A stretch of DNA of 64,000 nucleotides from Flagellimonas eckloniae (GTDB lineage Bacteria > Bacteroidota > Bacteroidia > Flavobacteriales > Flavobacteriaceae), in the NCBI RefSeq assembly GCF_001413955.1, contig NZ_LCTZ01000002.1:4054403-4118402 (forward strand), read 5' to 3'. The notes beneath the pieces were generated by a model, which was not told the DNA's origin, ran no database searches, and saw nothing but the letters and a program-made list of their open reading frames with translations. Positions 26,751 to 33,074 of this stretch are shown piece by piece. The position numbers and the translations under genes are program-made. Numbering within the stretch: the first letter of the stretch is position 1; each line of letters starts with the position of its first letter.

Positions 26751-26936
26751 AACGGTCTCGTGTATGAAATGTAGCGTATAAAAAGACACTAGTTTTTCGG
26801 ATTAACACAGAGTCGAATTTTTATATTTTGTTTTATCTTATTCATTTTAAAAGCCAAATCAACGATTTGGCGGACTTGCTATGAAAACCAACTTTTCAAT
26901 TTAGCAACCAACCCCTTATTGTGTATAGCCCTTGTT
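26751..26936. repeat. attC-like element (E9)
   Basis: 186 bp from AAC to GTT. The first about 83 bp are essentially identical to 28149-28231. The inner hairpin is CCAAATC-AAC-GATTTGG. The right arm (TTATTGTGTATAGCCCTTGTT) does not pair well with the left arm, so this copy looks like a recombinant of two subfamilies. Confidence 0.75.
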
Positions 26937-27529
26937 GGCGGTAATTTTTTTATTTTTTCAAGTCGTTCGATTTCAGTTACGTATTTGTCATTTTCCACAT
27001 ACTTTTTAAAACAGTCTGGACAAATTGAATGTCTTTGAGTCGAGTAGAATTCATTTTCATCTACATTGCAAGAAATTACTGTATTGCAGATTTCGCAATG
27101 GTCGTGTCCTTCGCAATTAGCATAATCTTGATAAGTTGTTAATTCATAGTCAGTTTTGTCACTCCTTGCTTCTTGCACATTTTCTAGAACGTAATTTATT
27201 TCGGCTTCTGCTTGGTGTTTAATTTTTACCCAAGTGTCAAAGTCAGAAGTAGAGTACTTGAGTTTAAATCCGACAGTTTCAGCGAGTAAGTTGGCTTTGA
27301 CTGTCGAGTCATTCGGTTCTTTAGGAAAAAGCGTTATCCCAATGTAATTTTGAAGGTGCAAGGTCAATACTTTGTCTTTGATTTTGAAATCAAAATACTT
27401 TGAGTCCAAGTCTTCAACTCTGTCAATAAGTTCTGCTTTAAATTCCGTTCTCAATCTGTCCGAAAGTGATTTGAATAAACCACTGTCAGGTTCATTACTT
27501 ATCAATATTTCGGAGTATGATTTCGTCAT
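26879..27529 (-). CDS. Hypothetical zinc-ribbon-containing protein (cassette 7)
   Basis: A 216-residue soluble protein. Residues 130-175 contain cysteine/histidine pairs (CEGHDHCEICNTVISC, then HSICPDCFKKY) that probably bind zinc. The rest has no recognised domain. Its last 19 residues (from PPTRAIHNKG) are encoded by the attC-like element E9, so the frame runs through the crossover point, as seen for some integron cassette genes. Core sequences GTTGGCGGTAATTT and AAATTACCACTAAC are matched apart from two transitions. Confidence 0.7.
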   Translation of the reverse strand: MTKSYSEILISNEPDSGLFKSLSDRLRTEFKAELIDRVEDLDSKYFDFKIKDKVLTLHLQNYIGITLFPKEPNDSTVKANLLAETVGFKLKYSTSDFDTWVKIKHQAEAEINYVLENVQEARSDKTDYELTTYQDYANCEGHDHCEICNTVISCNVDENEFYSTQRHSICPDCFKKYVENDKYVTEIERLEKIKKLPPTRAIHNKGLVAKLKSWFS

Positions 27530-27544
27530 TTTTAAATTACCACT

Positions 27545-27613
27545 AACGAAATATACAAAGATTATGGAAAGTTGTTGCTAGTGAAATTGGAACAATGAAC
27601 TATACACTTTGTT
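27545..27613. repeat. Short attC-like element (E7)
   Basis: Only 69 bp from AAC to GTT, within the classic attC size range. The outer arms AACGAAATATACA and TATACACTTTGTT pair imperfectly; unlike other elements, several mismatches are A.C on the plus strand. It has no long inner hairpin. Confidence 0.65.
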
Positions 27614-27627
27614 AGCTACAGGTTTGT

Positions 27628-28134
27628 TTATTTATTAAAATTTGTCAAAGAATTCCAATACAGTCCCATTCGCCCTCTCCTTTCCATTTCTTTTACATCA
27701 ATTTCATCTGGCAATTCTGTCTTTGATTTCCTTTTTAATCTATTTTGCAGATTTTTATAAGCGCTAAATTTTTCGAAAGCGTAATCCCAGTCAGAATAAT
27801 AGTCTAACATCCAATCCAATTCGTAATCTGTGACGTCTCTTTTAAGTCTCCTATCGATTAATTTAATAATCCTTAATTCAGCTTCAGAGTCCAATTCTCC
27901 CATTCCGGATAACCAGACAGGCTCAGTTAATGCATACCACATAATAAATAGTCCCCGTTTAAGTGCTTCAAGATTCTTTTTCGCCAGTCGAGAATATTCT
28001 TGGTGAATTTCTCGGTAATCTTTGGTTATTCCAAAATAGACAACCTTATCGCTTTTATCTTCGATACTTCCGTTTAGGTTGCTAATTCTTGAGTAAAGTT
28101 CCAACTCTTTTTTTCCGAGTTCCTCTATATTCAT
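27628..28134 (-). CDS. Hypothetical protein (cassette 6)
   Basis: A 168-residue helical, charged protein without signal peptide or recognised domain. It has aromatic-rich segments (FIMWYALTEPVWLSGMGEL and MLDYYSDWDYAFEKF) that resemble small immunity-type or helper proteins only in general composition. The unit is bounded by GTTAGCTACAGGTTT and AAACTTGTAGCGAAC, a matched core with two transitions or transversions. Confidence 0.65.
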   Translation of the reverse strand: MNIEELGKKELELYSRISNLNGSIEDKSDKVVYFGITKDYREIHQEYSRLAKKNLEALKRGLFIMWYALTEPVWLSGMGELDSEAELRIIKLIDRRLKRDVTDYELDWMLDYYSDWDYAFEKFSAYKNLQNRLKRKSKTELPDEIDVKEMERRGRMGLYWNSLTNFNK

Positions 28135-28148
28135 TTAAACTTGTAGCG

Positions 28149-28334
28149 AACGGTCTCGTGTATGAAATGTAGCGTATAAAAAGACACTAGTTTTTCGGAT
28201 TAACACAGAGTCGAATTTTTATATTTTGTTTTAACTTTTTCGTTTTAAAGCCAAATTAAAAATTTGGCGGCCTTTCCAAATAGTATTAAACCTTACGATT
28301 TAGCATTTATTAGCTATGTTTTATACACAGTGTT
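28149..28334. repeat. attC-like element (E6)
   Basis: 186 bp from AAC to GTT. Arms GTGTATGAAATGTAGC and GCTATGTTTTATACAC pair over 16 positions; the three non-Watson-Crick positions are G.T wobbles on the plus strand. The inner hairpin is CCAAATT-AAA-AATTTGG. Confidence 0.85.
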
Positions 28335-28345
28335 GGCGGCAGTTT

Positions 28346-29026
28346 TTATTTATCTTTCAAATATTCCGTCAATTTTTCTTTTCCACCTTTATCTATTATT
28401 TCATAATGAAACGGATAAACATCTTCAAAATCATAGTTCAATAGTTTTTTACAACTTTCAATTCTGTCCGATGGGTTTTCATAATCAGCAGGATTTTCTT
28501 TGTTAAAGTCCCTAATCTCGCCATTCTTGTTGCCATAGAAAGTGTCTCCAGTAAATAAAGACTTTGATGATTTTTCTAATATGCAAACTGCTCCTGCACT
28601 ATGTCCAGGTGTGTGAATTACTTCAATATTTTTTCCAAATTCCGACATTTCTGTGAAGAAGACATCAGGTTTCATTCTTAACCAAGGATGATTCGTGTCT
28701 GCTTTATGAGCATAAACTTTAAGCCCAATCTCTTTCTGCCATTCTGTTCCGTCGGAAATTCCACACGAACCGTGTGAAATTATTGCATAAGCGGGTTTCT
28801 CGAAGGAAGTTATAAAGTCTTTGATTTCTTTTGAATAGGTCGGAATGTCAAAGAGAAGTACTTTATCATCCAATACGATTAGGTATGTGTGAACTTTTTC
28901 ACTATAGAAATATTGGTTGTTTATCTCATAGATATTCGGCTTTAATTGAGTATAAACTGGTTCATTTTTCATGTTACATGAAAGCAGTAAAGTCAGAATA
29001 TAGATATATGTAAAAACCATTTTCAT
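28346..29026 (-). CDS. MBL-fold hydrolase-like lipoprotein with degenerate metal site (cassette 5)
   Basis: A 226-residue lipoprotein (lipobox LLSC, Cys17) with the metallo-beta-lactamase fold. Motifs HTPGHSAGAV, LFTGDTFYG and PFHYE are present, but the signature THxHxDHxGG is replaced by SHGSCGISDG, leaving only one of the usual first-motif ligands. It may bind one metal or be catalytically inactive. It is unrelated in detail to the B1 enzyme at 17.8 kb. Matched core sequences GTTGGCGG and CCGCCAAC bound the unit. Confidence 0.8.
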   Translation of the reverse strand: MKMVFTYIYILTLLLSCNMKNEPVYTQLKPNIYEINNQYFYSEKVHTYLIVLDDKVLLFDIPTYSKEIKDFITSFEKPAYAIISHGSCGISDGTEWQKEIGLKVYAHKADTNHPWLRMKPDVFFTEMSEFGKNIEVIHTPGHSAGAVCILEKSSKSLFTGDTFYGNKNGEIRDFNKENPADYENPSDRIESCKKLLNYDFEDVYPFHYEIIDKGGKEKLTEYLKDK

Positions 29027-29046
29027 TTGTTTGTCAAATTACCGCC

Positions 29047-29447
29047 AACCGAGAGGGCTACGCGCAGTGCGGCCCTGGATTTTTTGATATTGTACCGAAG
29101 GTACATAAAATCGTAAAATACGGATGTGGCCGTTCCAAATCGCGTTTAGCCGTTGATGTGTTGCGTTGTTTAGCGCCGTTGCGGCGATATTGGCGGATAG
29201 GTCCCTTATCCTACGGTTTCGGCAATTTGGTGTAGCCCTCTCGATGATGTAGCCTTGCAAAAGGGCGGGAATCGAACGTGAGTGAGATGTAGCAATTTTG
29301 TTCGCCGCAGGCGAATGCTACACCATCGGTCTCGGCTATGAGTAGTTGCGTGGTTTAGCACTTAATTTTACAAGTACACACCAAGCTGAAAATTCTAGCG
29401 GATTTTCAGAAGTAGGCGAGAACAAGCAATTACTTATAGCCATTGTT
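29047..29447. repeat. Composite attC-like element with 280-bp insertion (E5)
   Basis: This gene-free stretch of about 400 bp runs from AAC (29047) to GTT (29445). It has three palindromic modules. Module 1 (29050-29243) has 12-bp inverted ends CGAGAGGGCTAC/GTAGCCCTCTCG. Module 2 (about 29243-29328) has ends GATGATGTAGC/GCTACACCATC. Module 3 is an E8-type element (GGCTATGAGTAGTTGC ... GCAATTACTTATAGCC). Within module 3, G.T wobbles again occur on the plus strand. Confidence 0.85.
29051..29330. repeat. 280-bp nested-hairpin direct repeat, copy A
   Basis: This stretch recurs at 30850-31129 at the same length with about two differences. It is GC-richer than its surroundings and contains small perfect hairpins (TGTACC-GAA-GGTACA, CGCCG-TTG-CGGCG, TTCGCC-GCA-GGCGAA). 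It encodes no transposase, so it resembles a non-autonomous or palindromic mobile unit embedded in an attC-like site. Confidence 0.9.
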
Positions 29448-29459
29448 AGCAAACGTTTT

Positions 29460-30206
29460 TTATATTTTTCCGTTTAATGATTTCAATCTGTCCAATTCAT
29501 CAAATTCTGCTACTACAATTTTATTATTTCTTAAACCTTCAATTTTATTTTCGGAAATACTTAATTCAAAATCACGGTCGATTAAATAATTCAAGAAAGC
29601 GTTTTTATGATTCAAATCTGTTCCGCTAATTAATTGAGGAAAATTGGTCATTATTTTTTCAAGTCTATTTTTGTCCACTTCTGGTATTTTATTGTCGTCG
29701 ATAGTCACAACAAGTGTCCCTTGTCCATAATTTGCACAATAGTAGCTTTTAGCTTTAAATAAACCGCAAGCTAACATTCCAATTTTATGTTCAAATCCTT
29801 CATCAACGTTGTATTGTCCATCAATTAACTTTTGAATATTCTTACTTTCTCCGATTTCCTTTAGTTGATTAGATTGTTTGAGCAAATTTTCCGGCATCCC
29901 ACTTTGCGTATTTGCCCACCCCCACATCCAAGAGTTATTATTGAAAGCCAATGAACCGATTATTTGAATTGGCAATTCCAAAGCTCCAAAGAAGATTTTT
30001 CCTTTTCCCATATCTAGTTCCCAAGCACTTGAGCCAATAACATCTCCAAAAATCATTTGTTTCTCGAATGAAAGTCCAGCATTCTGTTCTACCAAATCTT
30101 GAAAATCGCTAAAATCAGATTTCTCTATCTTATTGAATTTTGACTTGTCAATTTGAGACTCTTCTTTTGGTTTTTCACCACCAAATAGTTTTTTAAATAT
30201 GCTCAT
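29460..30206 (-). CDS. DUF6882-like protein (cassette 4)
   Basis: A 248-residue soluble protein. The tract KIFFGALELPIQIIGSLAFN followed by SWMWGWANTQSGMP is typical of DUF6882, a domain of unknown function found in many bacteria, often in variable accessory regions. The N-terminal 35 residues are a charged linker (FGGEKPKEESQID). The unit is bounded by perfectly matched 10-bp cores GTTAGCAAAC and GTTTGCTAAC. Confidence 0.75.
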   Translation of the reverse strand: MSIFKKLFGGEKPKEESQIDKSKFNKIEKSDFSDFQDLVEQNAGLSFEKQMIFGDVIGSSAWELDMGKGKIFFGALELPIQIIGSLAFNNNSWMWGWANTQSGMPENLLKQSNQLKEIGESKNIQKLIDGQYNVDEGFEHKIGMLACGLFKAKSYYCANYGQGTLVVTIDDNKIPEVDKNRLEKIMTNFPQLISGTDLNHKNAFLNYLIDRDFELSISENKIEGLRNNKIVVAEFDELDRLKSLNGKI

Positions 30207-30227
30207 CTTTTATTTTAAATGTTTGCT

Positions 30228-30417
30228 AACGGCTTCGGCTATGATTAGTACGGGAATTGATTAGCGATTAATTTCCGACAAAGCACTTAGCCAAAACTTT
30301 TTATTTTGTTTTAATTTTTTCATTTTAAAAGCCAAATCAAAAGATTTGGCGGACTTTATAAAAATACACTAAGCTTTGGATTAAGCACCAAAGCCCGTAT
30401 TAATTATAGCCATTGTT
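30228..30417. repeat. attC-like element (E4)
   Basis: 190 bp from AAC to GTT. Arms GGCTATGATTAGTACGGG and CCCGTATTAATTATAGCC pair over 18 positions, with two G.T wobbles on the plus strand and no other mismatch. The inner hairpin is CCAAATC-AAAA-GATTTGG. This is the best-formed copy. Confidence 0.9.
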
Positions 30418-30428
30418 GTGCATAGTTT

Positions 30429-30821
30429 TTATTGTACCACAACTCCGATGAACATTAAATATTCGATTTCGGTGTCATAGATTTCGATTAATTCGTCTTT
30501 TGTCAGTTCAACTTTTTCCTCATTCATAGCATATTCCGCCATTTGGTTAATGTCCAATTCTGCGTTCGATTCAGGTTCACTTTCGGGATTCTGATTTTCT
30601 GTTATCAGTCCGATTTTACTCATATAGTTTTCCTCCGCAATTAGAGCACTGCGAATCAATTTCAAGTCGGACTTTTTCTTGTTCAGCTTTAAAGCAATGA
30701 AACAAGTTGCCTCGTCTAAATCATAAATTTCTTTTCCAGCGTTATTTTCATTTACAGTGCAGATTGGTTCGTTTTTACAACCGAAAAATGAGAGTAGAGT
30801 CAAGATGAATATTTTTTTCAC
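30429..30821 (-). CDS. Small hypothetical lipoprotein (cassette 3)
   Basis: A 130-residue lipoprotein (MKKIFILTLLSFFGC, Cys15) with an acidic C-terminal half (QNPESEPESNAELD). No domain was recognised. It would be exported and lipid-anchored. Perfectly matched cores GTTGTGCATA and TATGCACAAC bound the unit. Confidence 0.65.
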   Translation of the reverse strand: MKKIFILTLLSFFGCKNEPICTVNENNAGKEIYDLDEATCFIALKLNKKKSDLKLIRSALIAEENYMSKIGLITENQNPESEPESNAELDINQMAEYAMNEEKVELTKDELIEIYDTEIEYLMFIGVVVQ

Positions 30822-30846
30822 GTTTTTGTTTGGTTAAATTATGCAC

Positions 30847-31313
30847 AACGAGAGGGCTACGCGCAGTGCGGCCCTGGATTTTTTGATATTGTACCGAAGG
30901 TACATAAAATCGTAAAATACGGATGTGGCCGTTCCAAATTGCGTTTAGCCGTTGATGTGTTGCGTTGTTTAGCGCCGTTGCGGCGATATTGGCGGATAGG
31001 TCCCTTATCCTACGGTTTCGGCAATTTGGTGTAGCCCTCTCGATGGTGTAGCCTTGCAAAAGGGCGGGAATCGAACGTGAGTGAGATGTAGCAATTTTGT
31101 TCGCCGCAGGCGAATGCTACACCATCGGTTTAGCTATGAACAGTACGGGAGCAAACTAGCGTTTGCTTTCCACCACGCACATAACGAAATCTTTTGGTTT
31201 TGTTTTTTTCTTTGTCCCACTAAAAAGCAAAATCCAAAAGATTTTGCGGACATCATAAAAATACACAAACCCTGCGATTAAGCACGAAGTCCGTATTGTT
31301 TATAGGTTGTGTT
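30847..31313. repeat. Composite attC-like element with 280-bp insertion (E3)
   Basis: A gene-free stretch of 467 bp from AAC (30847) to GTT (31311). The left 280 bp are the repeat copy B; the right part is a different attC-like element whose arms AGCTATGAACAGTACGG and CCGTATTGTTTATAGGT pair with G.T wobbles on the plus strand. The inner hairpin is CAAAATC-CAAAA-GATTTTG. Short reading frames in the repeat are identical in both copies and are not believed to be genes. Confidence 0.85.
30850..31129. repeat. 280-bp nested-hairpin direct repeat, copy B
   Basis: Same length as copy A at 29051-29330, about 99 percent identical, same orientation. The sequence on its right side differs from that of copy A immediately after the shared ATCGGT, giving a sharp boundary. 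Confidence 0.9.
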
Positions 31314-31326
31314 GTACACTGGCTTT

Positions 31327-32043
31327 CTATACAGTGTTATTTACTATCAAATATTTTTTGTTCGTATAGTGACTAAAAAGACGTACTATTTTTTTTCCAT
31401 TCTCTAAGTATGATTTCTCTTCGTATTTACCCGATATTTGATAATCGACCAATTGTTCATAATTGGTTTCCTCCAGTTTAGCTTCAAAAAGCTTTACTTG
31501 TTGTCCGTTTTTGAGCATAGCCATTATTGAATTATTCCAAACGTTTTTGTCATACGATGAACCAGAGGAAAAAGAGTCTATTAAGGTGTCTTTTTCATAT
31601 TGATTGTATTCAAGAAATACAAAATGTATGTCGTTGAATTTCAATATTTTATTACCCATTGATTTTCTAAGTTCTATTTGCTTTTTGACCTTACTTAAAT
31701 GAAGGATGACCTTGTTTTTTGAAAATACATCAATGCTCTTTTCGTTAATGCTAATCCTTTTATTTAAAAAGTTCAACTTATTTGGCAAATCAATTTGAGT
31801 CGGAATGTCCTTTAGTTGTGCTTGACGGAGCTTTTTTTTCCTTTCCATCGCTTTATTGATAAGTTTTACCAAATCATAGCAGAAAAACACAAATAGTCCA
31901 ATTACAATCCAGTCCATAAAGTCGAACTTTTTTAGGATGTTATCAAAGGTTATTTCCTTGTAGTAAATGATAAAAATGTAAAGCCCTATTATGGGAAGAA
32001 AGCGAAATAGAATCCGATTTATAATTATTCTGTAAATGTTCAT
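31327..32043 (-). CDS. Hypothetical membrane protein (cassette 2)
   Basis: A 238-residue protein with two N-terminal transmembrane segments (about residues 10-28 and 42-62), followed by a basic stretch (KKLRQAQLKD) and a soluble domain of about 165 residues with mixed alpha/beta character. No family was recognised. The unit is bounded by matched 9-bp cores GTTGTACAC and GTGTACAAC. Confidence 0.65.
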   Translation of the reverse strand: MNIYRIIINRILFRFLPIIGLYIFIIYYKEITFDNILKKFDFMDWIVIGLFVFFCYDLVKLINKAMERKKKLRQAQLKDIPTQIDLPNKLNFLNKRISINEKSIDVFSKNKVILHLSKVKKQIELRKSMGNKILKFNDIHFVFLEYNQYEKDTLIDSFSSGSSYDKNVWNNSIMAMLKNGQQVKLFEAKLEETNYEQLVDYQISGKYEEKSYLENGKKIVRLFSHYTNKKYLIVNNTV

Positions 32044-32056
32044 TTAGCTTGTGTAC

Positions 32057-32180
32057 AACGGTTTGTGTATGATTAGTTGCGGACTTCTCCAACGGAAAAT
32101 GTCCGCTGTGACTTAAAGATAATTGATTGCAAGGATTTCCATTTTGGGAAATCCGCCCGCAATTAATTATACACCGTGTT
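32057..32180. repeat. attC-like element (E2)
   Basis: 124 bp from AAC to GTT. Arms GTGTATGATTAGTTGCGG and CCGCAATTAATTATACAC pair over 18 positions with two G.T wobbles on the plus strand. The inner hairpin ATTTCC-ATTTT-GGGAAAT is shorter than in other copies. Confidence 0.9.
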
Positions 32181-32191
32181 ACCACATGTTT

Positions 32192-32926
32192 TTAACGGTC
32201 AACATAATATTTTTTGTGTCGTGCTAAGCTTTTTAAGTCCGTACTGTCCAGTTGAATTTCAACTAGCTTTATTTTCAGTAATTTATTCTTTTCATCGAGA
32301 ACATATAGTAAAACATTCCCATTATTTTCCTTTATAATAACTGGTGTTGCGTCTGCCAATAATAAAAAGTCATAGTTGTCAATAGAGACAGTTTCCCAGC
32401 CTCCAGTATACCAATCAATATGTGGATGGTCCTTTCGGCGATAATACGTTAACTTCGAGTCAAAATAGTTTGTGTCAATACCTTTTTCAGACTCCAATCG
32501 AAAGGCTTTGTTGGTAAAATCCAATTTGAAATATGAATTGTTTTTCAATGAATCTGGAATTTTTTTGTAAATCCTTCTATGCTCGTTATAAAATTCGAAA
32601 AACAGACTGTCCCGATTAACAAATACCTTTGGTAATGTATAATCTGTTGAATCCTTTGGCCATAGTCTTAGAGATTTACCAATAAGGAAATACTTTTCTT
32701 TTATAAGTCCACCATTTGCCTGATGATTATAGGAATGAAAAGTTTGATTTTTTATTTTCAGTACGTCACGACCTGGAGAAAAATAGTCGGTCGAAACACT
32801 TGTGTTGTAATGATTTATCCAAACTCCCTCAATTTTTTTGTTTGAATAAATCACAAAGCCAATCCCACAGATAATCAGGGTTATGAATATGATTAGAACT
32901 TTTCTTTTCAAAATATGTGGTAACAC
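32192..32926 (-). CDS. Hypothetical membrane-anchored protein (cassette 1)
   Basis: A protein of about 244 residues with one N-terminal transmembrane helix (KRKVLIIFITLIICGIGFVI) and an extracytoplasmic beta-rich domain (for example HIDWYTGGWETVSIDNYDF). No family was recognised. The frame starts at a GTG overlapping the crossover trinucleotide, while a TTG five codons later precedes KRKVL and may be the true start. It is the array unit closest to the recombinase, bounded by matched 10-bp cores GTTACCACAT and ATGTGGTAAC. Confidence 0.65.
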   Translation of the reverse strand: MLPHILKRKVLIIFITLIICGIGFVIYSNKKIEGVWINHYNTSVSTDYFSPGRDVLKIKNQTFHSYNHQANGGLIKEKYFLIGKSLRLWPKDSTDYTLPKVFVNRDSLFFEFYNEHRRIYKKIPDSLKNNSYFKLDFTNKAFRLESEKGIDTNYFDSKLTYYRRKDHPHIDWYTGGWETVSIDNYDFLLLADATPVIIKENNGNVLLYVLDEKNKLLKIKLVEIQLDSTDLKSLARHKKYYVDR

Positions 32927-32956
32927 GTAAATAAGTCTGTATTTACGTTAGTTGCC
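32922..32956. other. Candidate attI-like recombination site
   Basis: The first cassette boundary AAC (32922-32924) is followed directly by a perfect 9-bp inverted repeat ACGTAAATA-AGTCTG-TATTTACGT, and then TTAGTTGCC. The site lies between the array and the divergently oriented recombinase, where attI sits in integrons. It has none of the inner-hairpin structure of the other elements. Confidence 0.5.
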
Positions 32957-33074
32957 TCTAAGATAGCATTTATACATAAATGTTAGGCCAGCAAAGTGAT
33001 TGCAAACAAATTTATATCAGGTGTTTTGTATAACATTTTGTAGATTTGGTTGCCTCGTTATATAAAATACCTAC

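Noticed and set aside
29039-29260. A reading frame of 73 codons on the minus strand (IIERATPNCRNRRIRDLS...), repeated at 30775-31059
   Set aside because: It lies entirely in the 280-bp hairpin repeat, is GC-rich with no start context, and its sequence is fixed by the palindromes; not treated as a gene.
22143-33074. CRISPR array as explanation for the regularly spaced repeats
   Set aside because: Repeats are long, variable, palindromic and separated by whole genes; no short identical repeats with uniform spacers and no cas genes.
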